A DNA stretch of 64,000 nucleotides, taken from Sutcliffiella cohnii (GTDB taxonomy: Bacteria > Bacillota > Bacilli > Bacillales > Bacillaceae_I). The position numbers and the translations under genes are program-made. The stretch is taken from positions 798,501 through 862,500 of the forward strand of contig NZ_CP018866.1 of assembly GCF_002250055.1 (NCBI RefSeq). Reading direction: 5' to 3'. Of this stretch, positions 34,203 to 43,916 are shown in pieces; within the stretch, counting starts at the first letter, position 1; each line of letters begins with the position of its first letter. Below the pieces are notes generated by a model. The model ran no database searches. It was given only the letters and a program-made list of their open reading frames with translations, and was not told the DNA's origin.

Positions 34203-36386
34203 GTGGAACGGATGACAAAATATAAAGGCATTCCAAACTTGAAAAAACTGCTATCTGACCATCTATTTAGTGTTCTTGTTGTACCATTTGTTATTATTTC
34301 ATCCTTAATAATAGGATTAATAGGATACATGCTAATCATTTATGCTGGCAATTATGTTATTGATGAAAAAAAATTAGTAATGAATTCGGCAACAACTTTA
34401 GTAGATGAGAACGGAGAATTTATTACAAAGCTTTTTGTAGAGAATAGAGAACTAGTAAAGATGGATGATATTCCCGAACATGTGCAACAGGCGTTTATAG
34501 CTGTTGAGGACCACCGTTTTTATGAGCATCGTGGGATTGATTTAAAAGCAATTACTCGAGCGATATATCGGGATATTATTGCGAGAAGCAAAGTTGAAGG
34601 TGGTAGTACTATTACCCAACAGCTTGCTAAAAATATTTTTTTAACAAATGAAAAATCTTGGCTTCGGAAAACGAAGGAAGCAGTTATAGCCATTAATTTA
34701 GAAAAGCGTTATACAAAAGAAGAAATTTTAGAAATGTACTTGAATCAAATTTATTTTGGACATGGGGTATACGGTATTGAGGCGGCGTCTAATTTTTACT
34801 TTAACGAAACCGTTTCTAACTTATCGGTAGAGCAAGGTGCAATGTTAGCTGCACTTCCTAAAGCACCGAATGGTTATTCTCCAATTAACAATCCTACGGA
34901 AGCAAAAAACAGAAGAAATGTAGTGATCAACTTATTACATGAGCATGGCTATCTTAATGCGGATGAGGCAGTAACATTACAACGTAAACCGTTAGTAGTT
35001 GATGTGAAGGAACCAGTTGAACTAGAGCCTTATCTTACTTATATTGATATGGTATATGAGGAAGCGGAGGAGAAATATGGTCTCTCAAGTGAGGAATTAA
35101 TTCGTGGTGGATATGAAATTACAGTCCCACTTAATAAACAATTGCAGCAAATTGCGTATAAACACTTTCAAAATAACGATTATTTTCCTGGAACAACAGA
35201 CGATGTAGAAGGTGCTTTTATATTAATGGATAGTAAAGATGGTGGTTTGTTAGCAACGATTGGTGGTAGAAATTACGTATCACGGGGATTAAATCGAGTT
35301 AATGTAAAACGACAACCTGGTTCGACTTTCAAACCATTGGTCGTATATGGACCTGCTATTGAAGAGGAGAAGTTCCTACCATATTCGACTTTAAAAGATG
35401 AACTTTTAACATACGGTAGTTACGAGCCAAGAAACCATCACAATCAGTATGTTGGAAATGTAACGATGTATGACGCCTTAAAAGATTCGTTAAATGCACC
35501 TGCTGTATGGACATTAAATGAAATGGGAGTGGAAACTGGGAAAAGTTATCTTGAGAAAATGGATCTTTCTATAAAGGATGACGGTTTATCTATCGCGTTA
35601 GGAGGATTAGAAGAAGGTGTCACACCTCTTCAATTAACGAAAGCATATCGGTCGTTTAATCATAGTGGGATGCTAATGGAGTCCTATGTTATAAAACAAA
35701 TAAAAAACAAGAATGGTGAAACAATCGGAGAAGCGAAAAAAGTGCAAAAACAAGTATTTTCTGCGCAAACTGCTTGGTATATGACGCGCATGCTGATAGC
35801 AGCAGTAGAGGAAGGTAGTGGGAGAGCTGGTTCGTGGAATGGAGAGCTGGCCGGAAAAACAGGAACAACGAATTCACCAGTAAAAGAAGGAGCGATTCGG
35901 GATACTTGGTTTGTTGGTTACACTCCTGAAGTCGTCGGTTCAATATGGATGGGCTACGACAGAACAACAGAGGAACAATATTTAACAGGTGGTAGCTCAT
36001 ATCCTACTAGACTTTTTAAAGATATTTTAAGAGAAGCAAAACTGGACAATACTCAATTCAAAATGCCACAAGGAGTAAAAGATTTAGAGGAACCGATACG
36101 ACTAGTATCTATTGAAGAGGTAGATAGCAAACTTTCATTCCATCCATTCCACTTCTTTACCGTCACCTTAAATTGGGAGAAAGGGCAGGATGAAAGAATT
36201 CATTACCATATCTATTCAGTATTAGATGGAGAACATACGAAAGTGGGGGAAGTAATAGGAGAAAATACATTCGAAATACATCATGTTAATGTATTTAATG
36301 TACCTTCTTACTATATAGTACCATTCAACCCACAAACAGAAGAACAAGGAGAACCATCAAACGAAGTTACACCTACTTTTAGATAA
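34203..36386 (+). CDS. pbpF: Class A penicillin-binding protein PbpF
   Basis: 727 residues starting at GTG with AAGGGGGG 6 bases upstream (ATG three codons later is possible). A membrane anchor (about 28-52) is followed by the glycosyltransferase domain with AVEDHRFYEHRGID, GGSTITQQLAKN, KEEILEMYLNQIYFG and APNGYSP. The transpeptidase domain (about 330-600) has the active-site motif QPGSTFKP, the SLN motif and KTGTT. It polymerises and crosslinks peptidoglycan outside the membrane. B. subtilis PbpF (714 residues) is a sporulation-associated enzyme. A tandem repeat block separates it from hemE. Confidence 0.92.
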   Translation: MERMTKYKGIPNLKKLLSDHLFSVLVVPFVIISSLIIGLIGYMLIIYAGNYVIDEKKLVMNSATTLVDENGEFITKLFVENRELVKMDDIPEHVQQAFIAVEDHRFYEHRGIDLKAITRAIYRDIIARSKVEGGSTITQQLAKNIFLTNEKSWLRKTKEAVIAINLEKRYTKEEILEMYLNQIYFGHGVYGIEAASNFYFNETVSNLSVEQGAMLAALPKAPNGYSPINNPTEAKNRRNVVINLLHEHGYLNADEAVTLQRKPLVVDVKEPVELEPYLTYIDMVYEEAEEKYGLSSEELIRGGYEITVPLNKQLQQIAYKHFQNNDYFPGTTDDVEGAFILMDSKDGGLLATIGGRNYVSRGLNRVNVKRQPGSTFKPLVVYGPAIEEEKFLPYSTLKDELLTYGSYEPRNHHNQYVGNVTMYDALKDSLNAPAVWTLNEMGVETGKSYLEKMDLSIKDDGLSIALGGLEEGVTPLQLTKAYRSFNHSGMLMESYVIKQIKNKNGETIGEAKKVQKQVFSAQTAWYMTRMLIAAVEEGSGRAGSWNGELAGKTGTTNSPVKEGAIRDTWFVGYTPEVVGSIWMGYDRTTEEQYLTGGSSYPTRLFKDILREAKLDNTQFKMPQGVKDLEEPIRLVSIEEVDSKLSFHPFHFFTVTLNWEKGQDERIHYHIYSVLDGEHTKVGEVIGENTFEIHHVNVFNVPSYYIVPFNPQTEEQGEPSNEVTPTFR

Positions 36387-36404
36387 GACCGTGAGAGGGA
36401 AAAA

Positions 36405-36846
36405 GTGCGGAGGTGGCTCCAGTTTGTACGGCCCGGCTCAAACTTCACTTTTCCTCCGTACGATAAGTCAACATCAGCTCACTAACGTTCGCTGTGTTTC
36501 CTTTATCTCCTGCGGAAAAACTCCAGTTTGATTGGGCCTAAACGAGCCGCCTCCGCTTTTGGTCGTCTAGCTACGGGCGCTAGCGGCTCGAGGTCACATG
36601 TCAATCCGTCCAGAAGGTCAAAAAGCAACCTTCTAGCCGGCTTGCCTTGTGCTTGTCGCCGCTGAACGAGCGCCCTCCGCTTTTGGAATCGTCTAGCTCC
36701 GGCGGCTAGGCCCGGCTCAAACTTCACTTTTCCTCCGTACGATAAGTCAACATCAGCTCACTAACGTTCGCTGTGTTTCCTTTATCTCCTGCGGAAAAGC
36801 TCCAGTTTGATTGGGCCTAAACGAGCCGCCTCCGCTTTTGGTTCTT
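36405..36846 (-). repeat. Two inner-module copies of the structured repeat (copy 4 region)
   Basis: Between pbpF and hemE. Two nearly identical inner modules, from CCCGGCTC to CCGCTTTTGG (36432-36562 and 36711-36842), are 279 bases apart. They contain CCTCCGTACGATAAGTCAAC, TGTTTCCTTTATCTCCTGCGG and GATTGGGCCTAAACGAGCC. A different spacer (about 36565-36700) with CTAGC...GCTAG and GAAGGT/ACCTTC pairs lies between them. The outer module with its terminal stem is absent. Open frames here are considered spurious. Confidence 0.8.
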
Positions 36847-36972
36847 TTCGTCAAATTTTTGAACAAACGGTCAGTTCGCTATACTTTCTTAAAAATTATC
36901 GGTATAGTGTAAAAAGACGAGTTGATCGAAAGTATATCGTATTGATGGTTGAATAGGAAAGGGGTCACTAAA

Positions 36973-38028
36973 GTGAGTAAGCGTATTATAAATGACACAT
37001 TTTTAAAAGCATGTCGAGGAGAAAAAACAGATTACACACCAGTTTGGTACATGAGACAGGCAGGGCGTTCTCAGCCAGAATATAGAGCAATAAAAGAGAA
37101 ATATTCCTTATTTGAAATTACACATCAACCGGAGCTTTGTGCATACGTTACAAAACTTCCAGTTGATCAATATAATGTAGACGCAGCAATTCTTTACAAA
37201 GATATTATGAGTCCGCTTCCAGCGATTGGTGTAGATGTTGAAATCAAAGCAGGTATCGGTCCTGTTATTGATAATCCAATTCGTTCCATTGCAGACGTAG
37301 AAAAATTAGGTGAAATTACACCAGAAGAAGACGTTTCATACGTGCTAAATACAATTAAACTTTTAACAGAAGAACAATTAGATGTTCCTTTAATTGGATT
37401 TGCAGGCGCTCCATTTACGTTAGCATCCTATATGATTGAAGGGGGCCCTTCTCGCAACTATACGAATACGAAGGCATTCATGTATTCAGAACCAAAGGCA
37501 TGGTTTACATTAATGGACAAACTAGCGGATATGACTATTCGTTATTTAAAAGCCCAAATTAAATCAGGGGCAAGTGCCGTTCAAGTATTTGATTCTTGGA
37601 TCGGAGCATTAAATGTTGCAGATTACCGAACTTTTATAAAGCCAGTTATGCATCGCATCTTTAGTGAACTTCGCGAAGAAAATGTTCCATTAATTATGCA
37701 TGGAGTAGGTGCTAGCCATTTAGTAAATGATTGGCATGACCTCCCAATTGATGTTGTTGGATTAGATTGGCGTCTACCAATCCAAGAAGCAAGAGAGAGA
37801 GGAATTACGAAAGCTGTTCAAGGTAACTTAGACCCAACGATACTAAAGGCCCCTTGGGAAGTTATTGAAGAGCGTGCGAAAGAGATCATTGACCAAGGAT
37901 TGCAACAACCAGGACATATTTTTAATCTTGGACATGGAGTATTCCCAGAAGTAGATCCGGCAGTATTGAAAAGACTAACAGCCTTTATTCATGACTATTC
38001 TAGTTCAGTAGTAGCTAAACAAAAATAA
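36973..38028 (+). CDS. hemE: Uroporphyrinogen decarboxylase HemE
   Basis: 351 residues from the GTG at 36973, with AGGAAAGGGG 8 bases upstream. An in-frame TTG 24 bases earlier precedes that site and is unlikely. Signature [16 protein letters not shown] lies near the N-terminus, with [16 protein letters not shown] and NLGHGVFPE further on. It converts uroporphyrinogen III to coproporphyrinogen III. It leads the hemE-hemH-hemY cluster; the hemH ATG is 14 bases after its stop. Confidence 0.95.
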   Translation: MSKRIINDTFLKACRGEKTDYTPVWYMRQAGRSQPEYRAIKEKYSLFEITHQPELCAYVTKLPVDQYNVDAAILYKDIMSPLPAIGVDVEIKAGIGPVIDNPIRSIADVEKLGEITPEEDVSYVLNTIKLLTEEQLDVPLIGFAGAPFTLASYMIEGGPSRNYTNTKAFMYSEPKAWFTLMDKLADMTIRYLKAQIKSGASAVQVFDSWIGALNVADYRTFIKPVMHRIFSELREENVPLIMHGVGASHLVNDWHDLPIDVVGLDWRLPIQEARERGITKAVQGNLDPTILKAPWEVIEERAKEIIDQGLQQPGHIFNLGHGVFPEVDPAVLKRLTAFIHDYSSSVVAKQK

Positions 38029-38042
38029 GAGGTGTACAAATA

Positions 38043-38984
38043 ATGGCAAAGAAAAAAATGGGATTATTAGTGATGGCATACGGAACCCCATATAAAGAAG
38101 AAGATCTAGTTCCATACTATACTCATATTCGTCACGGGAGAACACCGTCAGATGAAATGATACAAGACTTAAGGGATAGATATGACGCTATTGGGGGCAT
38201 TTCTCCGTTAGCACATATTACGAAAGAACAAGCAAATAGTTTATGTGCACATTTAAATGAAGTTCAAGATGACATCGAATTTAAAATGTACTTAGGATTA
38301 AAGCATATTGAACCATTTGTTGAAGACGCGGTTAAACAAATGCATGAGGACGGAATAGAAGAAGCAGTAAGTATCGTTTTAGCTCCTCATTTCTCTACTT
38401 TTAGCATTAAATCGTATAATGGTCGTGCAAAAGAAGAAGCGGAAAAGCTTGGTGGCCCAATTATTCATTCGGTTGAAAGTTGGTATACGGAACCTAAATT
38501 TATTCAATATTGGTCTGAGAAGATTAAAGAAATTTTTAGTAACATGGATACTGCTGAAAGAGAAAAAGCTGTATTAATTGTTTCAGCACATAGCTTACCT
38601 GAAAAAATACTTAAAATGGGTGACCCTTACCAAGATCAGTTACAAGAAACTGCAGATTTAATCGCAAAAGAGGCAGGCATTAATAATTATTATATTGCTT
38701 GGCAGAGCGAAGGAAATACTCCTGAACCTTGGTTAGGTCCTGATGTACAGGATATTACTCGTGAATTGTATAAGGAAAAAGGATATACTTCTTTCGTATA
38801 TGCACCTGTAGGCTTTGTTTCTGACCATTTAGAAGTACTATATGACAATGATTATGAATGTAAAGTAGTGACAGATGAATTAGGAGCAAAATATTATCGT
38901 CCTGAAATGCCTAATACGCAACCACTATTCATCGATGCTATGGGAACAACTGTATTAGAACTGTTAAAGAAACATACAAGATAA
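38043..38984 (+). CDS. hemH: Coproporphyrin III ferrochelatase HemH (CpfC)
   Basis: 313 residues. Metal and substrate region motifs are [46 protein letters not shown], and [17 protein letters not shown], whose His and Glu handle iron. In Gram-positive bacteria it inserts iron into coproporphyrin III. AGAGGTG precedes the ATG. A terminator or attenuator hairpin lies between it and hemY. Confidence 0.95.
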   Translation: MAKKKMGLLVMAYGTPYKEEDLVPYYTHIRHGRTPSDEMIQDLRDRYDAIGGISPLAHITKEQANSLCAHLNEVQDDIEFKMYLGLKHIEPFVEDAVKQMHEDGIEEAVSIVLAPHFSTFSIKSYNGRAKEEAEKLGGPIIHSVESWYTEPKFIQYWSEKIKEIFSNMDTAEREKAVLIVSAHSLPEKILKMGDPYQDQLQETADLIAKEAGINNYYIAWQSEGNTPEPWLGPDVQDITRELYKEKGYTSFVYAPVGFVSDHLEVLYDNDYECKVVTDELGAKYYRPEMPNTQPLFIDAMGTTVLELLKKHTR

Positions 38985-39021
38985 TTAAATACTCCTAATT
39001 AATTGAAAAGGGAATGTTGGT

Positions 39022-39062
39022 GCTAGTTTTTATGATGAATAAAAAACTAGCTCTTCTTTTTT
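39022..39062 (+). terminator. Terminator or attenuator between hemH and hemY
   Basis: GCTAGTTTTTAT (39022-39033) pairs with ATAAAAAACTAGC (39039-39051, one bulged base), followed by TCTTCTTTTTT. It would reduce read-through from hemEH into hemY. Confidence 0.75.
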
Positions 39063-39100
39063 CAATGTTAATTTTAATTTTGAGAAGAAGGCGATATAGG

Positions 39101-40501
39101 ATGAGTGAGGAAAAAAAGAAGGTAGTCATCGTTGGTGGGGGAATAACGGGTCTTTCCGCAGCTTATTACTTACAAAAAGAAATAGAAGCAAACAAGCTAC
39201 CTATTAGTATAACTCTAGTCGAATCTACAAGTCGTTTAGGTGGAAAGGTTCAAACCGTTTCAAAAGATGGTTATATTATTGAGAAAGGTCCGGATTCTTT
39301 TCTTGCAAGGAAGGAAAGTGCTTCAAGACTTATAAAAGAATTAGGATTAGAAAAGAAAAAAGTTAGGAATACATCAGGTACTTCTTTTATTCTATTAAAA
39401 GGAAAACTATACCCAATTCCCGATGGAGCAGTTATGGGAATACCAACAAAAATGTCTCCGTTTGTCACAACAGGCTTATTTTCACCTTTAGGAAAAGTAA
39501 GGGCCGCTGGCGATCTAATCTTACCAACAAGTAAAGAAAAAGGTGATCAATCTGTTGGGAGCTTTTTTCGCCGACGTTTTGGAGGAGAGGTGGTAGAAAA
39601 CTTAATAGAGCCCCTTCTATCTGGAATATACGCTGGAGATATCGACCAATTAAGTTTACAAGCGACCTTTCCTCAATTTCAAAAGGTAGAACAAAAACAT
39701 CGTAGTCTTATATTAGGAATGAAGCAAACAATGCCACCAGCCCCAAAGAAAAAAGTAGGAATGTTTCAGACATTAACTACAGGCTTACAAAAGATGATCG
39801 ATACTTTAGAGGAAAAATTACATGATGTACAAATACTACGCACTATTAAAGTATTAAATATAGATAAAACAGAAAAAGGCTATTGTTTAAAGTTGAGTAA
39901 TGGAGATGCAATAAAATGTGATAGTGTAATAGTTACAACTCCTCACTCTGTAACAGCAAGTATGTTTGAATCGCTCCCCTCCATGCACAATTTAGAAAAA
40001 ATGCCGTCCACTTCAGTTGCAACAGTAGCTCTCGGCTTTGACGAATCAGCTATTCAAGAGAAAATGTCAGGGACGGGGTTTGTTGTTTCACGTAATAGCG
40101 ACTTTTCCATAACAGCATGTACATGGACACATAGAAAATGGCCACACACAGCGCCAAAAGGGAAAGTGTTACTTCGATGCTACGTAGGTCGTGTTGGAGA
40201 AGAAGCAATAGTCGAGCAAAGCGATACGATTATAAAACGTGTCGTGATGGATGATTTAAAGAAAATAATGAACATTACTCAAGAACCAGACTTTGCGCTA
40301 ATTACGAGATGGAAAAAAGCGATGCCACAATACAATGTCGGTCATAAAGATCGAATCAAAGAGGTAAAAGATTCATTAGGTAAAGTAATGCCTGGTGTAA
40401 TTTTAGCAGGAAGCTCATATGAAGGTCTAGGAGTCCCAGACTGTATAGACCAAGGAGAAGAGGCTGTAAAATTAGTTCTCTCCCATTTAGCAACCACGTA
40501 A
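39101..40501 (+). CDS. hemY: Coproporphyrinogen III oxidase HemY (CgoX)
   Basis: 466 residues from the ATG at 39101, with GAAGAAGGCG upstream. The frame is open to a TTG at 39014, but that stretch encodes the intrinsic terminator hairpin. The N-terminus has the FAD-binding VVIVGGGITGLSAAYYLQ, then ESTSRLGGKVQT and KGPDSFLARK. The C-terminal GLGVPDCIDQGEEA closes the FAD site. It oxidises coproporphyrinogen III to coproporphyrin III in the Gram-positive heme pathway, before HemH and HemQ. HemQ is not in the window. Confidence 0.94.
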   Translation: MSEEKKKVVIVGGGITGLSAAYYLQKEIEANKLPISITLVESTSRLGGKVQTVSKDGYIIEKGPDSFLARKESASRLIKELGLEKKKVRNTSGTSFILLKGKLYPIPDGAVMGIPTKMSPFVTTGLFSPLGKVRAAGDLILPTSKEKGDQSVGSFFRRRFGGEVVENLIEPLLSGIYAGDIDQLSLQATFPQFQKVEQKHRSLILGMKQTMPPAPKKKVGMFQTLTTGLQKMIDTLEEKLHDVQILRTIKVLNIDKTEKGYCLKLSNGDAIKCDSVIVTTPHSVTASMFESLPSMHNLEKMPSTSVATVALGFDESAIQEKMSGTGFVVSRNSDFSITACTWTHRKWPHTAPKGKVLLRCYVGRVGEEAIVEQSDTIIKRVVMDDLKKIMNITQEPDFALITRWKKAMPQYNVGHKDRIKEVKDSLGKVMPGVILAGSSYEGLGVPDCIDQGEEAVKLVLSHLATT

Positions 40502-40508
40502 AAAAGAG

Positions 40509-40553
40509 AAGGTCGAAAAAGTTGGTAGAGCTAGCTTTTTGGCCTTATTTTTT
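40509..40553 (+). terminator. Terminator of hemY
   Basis: AAGGTCGAAAAAG pairs (with G-U) with CTTTTTGGCCTT around a 14-base loop, followed by ATTTTTTT. Confidence 0.8.
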
Positions 40554-40623
40554 TATTAACGGAAATACTCTAGCTATAATTCATAATTTTATTCCTCAAC
40601 AATAGATATCAACATCACACATA

Positions 40624-40632
40624 TGATATAAT
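40624..40632 (+). promoter_or_regulatory. Extended -10 promoter of fabI
   Basis: TGATATAAT is an exact extended -10 with TATAAT at 40627-40632. No strong -35 is seen. The FapR site starts 2 bases downstream. Confidence 0.6.
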
Positions 40633-40633
40633 A

Positions 40634-40650
40634 TTAGTAACAGGTACTAA
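40634..40650 (+). promoter_or_regulatory. FapR operator of fabI
   Basis: TTAGTAACAGGTACTAA matches the FapR operator pattern (inverted repeat TTAGTAC/GTACTAA with one mismatch in the left arm). It overlaps the start of transcription. FapR represses fatty-acid synthesis genes and is released by malonyl-CoA. Confidence 0.85.
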
Positions 40651-40695
40651 AAGTAGATATTATAAACTGACGAAACTAGTTTTCAGGAGGATAAA

Positions 40696-41475
40696 ATGGA
40701 AGATTTATTAAAACTTAAAGGTAAAAATATCGTAGTGATGGGTGTAGCAAATGAACGTAGCATTGCGTGGGGAGTAGCAAGATCCTTGTATAAAGTAGGA
40801 GCAAATCTTATTTTCACCTATCGTAAAGAACGTTCATTAGGCAGAATTAATAAAATGCTTGCGGATAATGGATATGAAGCTAAAATGGTAGTCGAATGTG
40901 ATGTAAATAATGACGAAAGTATTAAAAAAGCATTTACTACTATTGGACAAGAAGTTGGAACTATTCATGGTGTCGTTCATTCCGTTGCTTTTGCAAATGC
41001 AGACGACTTAAAAGGACAATTTATTGATACGTCTCGTGATGGCTATGCCTTCGCACAAGACACTAGTGCTTATTCTTTAATTGCGGTTGCTAGAGAAGCA
41101 AAGCCTTTTATGACAGAAGGAGGCTCTATTATTACGATGTCGTATCTTGGAGCTGAACGAGTAGTGGAAGGCTACAATGTGATGGCGATTGCAAAAGCAT
41201 CATTAGAAGCGTCTGTAAAATATTTGACAGTCGACCTAGGTAAGGATAACATTCGTATTAACGCAATTTCTGCAGGGGCTATTCGTACACTTGCGGCAAA
41301 AGGTGTACCATCATTTAACAAAATACTTCATAAAATTGAAGAGACAGCTCCGTTAAAGCGTAATGTGACGCAAGAAGAAGTTGGAGATATGTCCGTTGCG
41401 TTTTTAAGTAACCTTTCTCGTGGTGTAACGGGAGAAGTTATTTACGTTGATTCTGGATATAATATAATGGGTTAA
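40696..41475 (+). CDS. fabI: Enoyl-ACP reductase FabI
   Basis: 259 residues, as in B. subtilis FabI. The modified Rossmann motif is GVANERSIAWGVA. The catalytic Tyr and Lys sit in YNVMAIAK (Y-x6-K), and the C-terminal part contains AGAIRTLAAKGV, the substrate-loop region. It performs the last reduction in each round of fatty-acid elongation using NAD(P)H and is the triclosan-binding type. A FapR site controls it. CAGGAGG precedes the ATG. Confidence 0.96.
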   Translation: MEDLLKLKGKNIVVMGVANERSIAWGVARSLYKVGANLIFTYRKERSLGRINKMLADNGYEAKMVVECDVNNDESIKKAFTTIGQEVGTIHGVVHSVAFANADDLKGQFIDTSRDGYAFAQDTSAYSLIAVAREAKPFMTEGGSIITMSYLGAERVVEGYNVMAIAKASLEASVKYLTVDLGKDNIRINAISAGAIRTLAAKGVPSFNKILHKIEETAPLKRNVTQEEVGDMSVAFLSNLSRGVTGEVIYVDSGYNIMG

Positions 41476-41483
41476 TACCATGG

Positions 41484-41516
41484 GACACATAGTTCTTTCT
41501 GCTATGTGTCTTTTTT
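41484..41516 (+). terminator. Terminator of fabI
   Basis: GACACATAG pairs with CTATGTGTC around TTCTTTCTG, followed by six T. Confidence 0.9.
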
Positions 41517-41656
41517 ATTTTGTATGTTTATTTCCCTTATAACAATATAATATTTTTATGTATGAAAATGGATATAATACTCATTAATCACGAGAGTAAA
41601 ACGTTACCATATTAAATTAAAATAACTTTGTAATGGAGTATTTTTCAAAAAATGTA

Positions 41657-41685
41657 TTGAAAACCTTTTCATAATCTACTATACT
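41657..41685 (+). promoter_or_regulatory. Sigma-A promoter of the LacI-type gene with overlapping operator
   Basis: TTGAAA at 41657-41662 and TATACT at 41680-41685 are 17 bp apart. The -35 is inside a palindrome, TGAAAACCTTTTCA (41658-41671), of the LacI-family type. Confidence 0.65.
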
Positions 41686-41692
41686 AATATTC

Positions 41693-41708
41693 ATGAAAAC
41701 GATTTCAA
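41693..41708 (+). promoter_or_regulatory. cre/LacI-type operator
   Basis: ATGAAAACGATTTCAA fits the cre consensus WTGNAANCGNWNNCW. It lies just after the -10. It could bind CcpA or the LacI-family protein encoded next. Together with the 41658-41671 palindrome (centre to centre 36 bp) it suggests autoregulation. Confidence 0.65.
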
Positions 41709-41751
41709 TTATTCTATTGAAATATTAACTTTTTTGGTAGGTGGGGGATTC

Positions 41752-42762
41752 GTGGCGACGATTGAAGATGTAGCAAAGCTTGCTGGACTATCACGTACAA
41801 CAGTTTCACGTGTCATTAATAATCACCCCTATGTTTCAGATAAGAAAAGAAAACAGGTACTAGATGCAATGAGTGAGTTACGATATGTGCCGAATTCTTC
41901 TGCACGTAGTTTACGTAATCAAAAAACAAGTATTATTGCATTATTAATACCGAGAGTAATGAATCCGTTTTTTAGTCAACTAGTTGAGTTCATGGAAATG
42001 GAAGCAGCTAAGCATGGGTATCAAGTAATCGTTTGTCAAACTAAATATTCGGAGCAAAAAGAGCTCGAATATTTAGATCTACTAAAAACAAGACAAGTAG
42101 ACGGTATTATCCTAACTTCCATTCAAAACGACTGGAAACTAATTGAACCATATTTACACTATGGGCCAATTGTTTTATGTAACGAATTTGACGATTGTGC
42201 AAATGTACCGACCGTTAAATTAAACCAAAAATATGGCGGATACATAGCGACAAAACATTTATTAGAACAAGGTCATCATCGTATTGCTTACTGTACCGGG
42301 GGATACAGAAGTAATGTTTCGAAAGGAAGAGAAGAAGGATTCAGACAAGCACTACTTGAGCATGGAGTTAAGTTTAATGAGCACTTTACATTTAACAATG
42401 CGTTCACAATTGAGGATGGGAGAAGAATTGTAAATGAGATTGTTAAATGGAAAGATAGACCTACTGCAATTTTTACTGGGGGAGATGAAGTTGCAGCAGG
42501 AATCATTTCTGAAGCAAAATGTATTGGATATAACATTCCAGAAGATTTAGCTGTAGTTGGTTTCGATAATCAAGCAATATCTAATTTACTTGATCCTACC
42601 ATTACAACAGTTCATCAGCCAGTCGATCTTATGGCTGAAAAAACAGTATCTATTCTAATGGAAAAGTTGCGTACAAAACGTTACAACCAGCAAGAGGTTT
42701 ATGAATTTGATTTGCAGTTAATCGTACGAGATTCAACGGTTAAACAAGGGGTTACGATATAG
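41752..42762 (+). CDS. LacI-family transcriptional regulator
   Basis: 336 residues from the GTG at 41752, with GGTGGGGG upstream. The N-terminal helix-turn-helix is MATIEDVAKLAGLSRTTVSRVINN, and a hinge helix follows (SSARSLRNQK). The periplasmic-binding-like effector domain (about 60-330) has HHRIAYCTGG and DEVAAGIISEA. The effector is unknown. It is a single gene between fabI and yhfH with its own promoter, operators and terminator, and its target could be only itself. No sugar genes are adjacent. Confidence 0.85.
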   Translation: MATIEDVAKLAGLSRTTVSRVINNHPYVSDKKRKQVLDAMSELRYVPNSSARSLRNQKTSIIALLIPRVMNPFFSQLVEFMEMEAAKHGYQVIVCQTKYSEQKELEYLDLLKTRQVDGIILTSIQNDWKLIEPYLHYGPIVLCNEFDDCANVPTVKLNQKYGGYIATKHLLEQGHHRIAYCTGGYRSNVSKGREEGFRQALLEHGVKFNEHFTFNNAFTIEDGRRIVNEIVKWKDRPTAIFTGGDEVAAGIISEAKCIGYNIPEDLAVVGFDNQAISNLLDPTITTVHQPVDLMAEKTVSILMEKLRTKRYNQQEVYEFDLQLIVRDSTVKQGVTI

Positions 42763-42768
42763 AAAAAG

Positions 42769-42800
42769 GCCAACCTTTCATCATAGAAAGGTTGGCTTTT
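42769..42800. terminator. Bidirectional terminator after the LacI-type gene
   Basis: GCCAACCTTTC pairs perfectly with GAAAGGTTGGC around ATCATA, flanked by A and T runs. Confidence 0.9.
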
Positions 42801-42815
42801 TGCGTTTAATAAGTC

Positions 42816-42950
42816 TTACCTTAATTGACTTTCTAAGCAACTGTTGCATTGATTACCATAACATTCATGCTGTTCTTCAATTTCCTTCTGACATTCTACA
42901 CATTTCTTCGCAGGTAAGTTTTTTAAGAATTCTGTCATTTTTATTAACAT
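42816..42950 (-). CDS. yhfH: YhfH-family zinc-ribbon mini-protein
   Basis: 44 residues. After MLIKMTEFLKNLPAKKC come two CxxC pairs, CVEC and CNSC, with an intervening Cys in HECYG, giving a probable zinc ribbon. This matches the YhfH family. The ATG at 42950 has AAAGGGTGACC upstream. Position just before yhfI is as in B. subtilis. Function is unknown. Confidence 0.8.
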   Translation of the reverse strand: MLIKMTEFLKNLPAKKCVECQKEIEEQHECYGNQCNSCLESQLR

Positions 42951-43171
42951 GAAGGTCACCCTTTGCCTTATATTTGTTGTAATTGTACTATAACAGAACT
43001 TGTGCTGTCAACAACTGTTTTAAAACAATTTAAAAATGAATATTAAAAATAATCGTGGAAATAGGATAAATAATATTGATATGATAAACTATTACTGTAG
43101 AAATATGCTTGTTATAGCAACCCATTCAAGATAATAGAAGCGTAAAATATAACATTAGGAGTGTGCATAAA

Positions 43172-43915
43172 TTGAAGTTAACTGTACTAGGTTATTGGGG
43201 TGGTTATCCAGCAGTTAATAGTGCAACATCAGGATATTTACTTCAAAAAGACGGATTCAATCTATTAGTAGATTGTGGTAGTGGAGTCTTATCTCAATTA
43301 CAAAATTATTTAAAACCAAATGAGCTTCATGCAGTTCTAATTTCCCACTATCATCAAGATCATATTGCTGATATTGGTGTATTACAATACGCTCGCTTAA
43401 TTCAAACATTTTTAGGTAATGAACTACCAACCTTACCGATATATGGGCATAGGGAAGACGAACAAGCTTTTTCAAAACTTACTCACCAAAAGGTTACAAC
43501 TGGTATTGCGTACAATCCAGAAGAAACATTAACTATTGGACCATTTTCCGTTCAGTTTTTAAAAACAAGCCACCCTGTATCCTGTTATGCAATGAAAATT
43601 TCTTCTGAGGATAGTACGATTGTTTATACGGCTGATTCCAGCTATCAAGATTCTTTTATCCCATTCAGTACAGGGGCTGACTTTTTAATTGCAGAATGCA
43701 ATTTGTATGCTAACCAAGATGGAAAAAGTGGTGGTCATATGAATAGTCACGATGTTGCAAAAATTGCACAGAATGCAAATGTGCAACAACTATTGTTAAC
43801 GCATTTACCACACTTCGGTAAACATGACCAATTACTAGAAGAAGCAACTTCAATTTATAAAGGAAATGTAAAACTAGCAACTACTGGGTTTACTTGGCAG
43901 AAAGGAAAGATATAA
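43172..43915 (+). CDS. yhfI: Metallo-beta-lactamase-fold hydrolase YhfI
   Basis: 247 residues from the TTG at 43172, with AGGAG about 10 bases upstream; the GTG at 43163 is too close to that site. The metal-binding HYHQDHIAD motif, later HP, YTADSSYQDSF, and a final HLPHFG follow the MBL fold order of the ElaC/RNase Z-like branch. The substrate is not known. The lplJ ATG is one base after its stop (TAA C ATG). Confidence 0.85.
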   Translation: MKLTVLGYWGGYPAVNSATSGYLLQKDGFNLLVDCGSGVLSQLQNYLKPNELHAVLISHYHQDHIADIGVLQYARLIQTFLGNELPTLPIYGHREDEQAFSKLTHQKVTTGIAYNPEETLTIGPFSVQFLKTSHPVSCYAMKISSEDSTIVYTADSSYQDSFIPFSTGADFLIAECNLYANQDGKSGGHMNSHDVAKIAQNANVQQLLLTHLPHFGKHDQLLEEATSIYKGNVKLATTGFTWQKGKI

Positions 43916-43916
43916 C

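Noticed and set aside
39014..39100. Longer N-terminus for hemY from TTG 39014
   Set aside because: This part encodes the intrinsic terminator hairpin; the ATG at 39101 has a ribosome site and matches the usual length.
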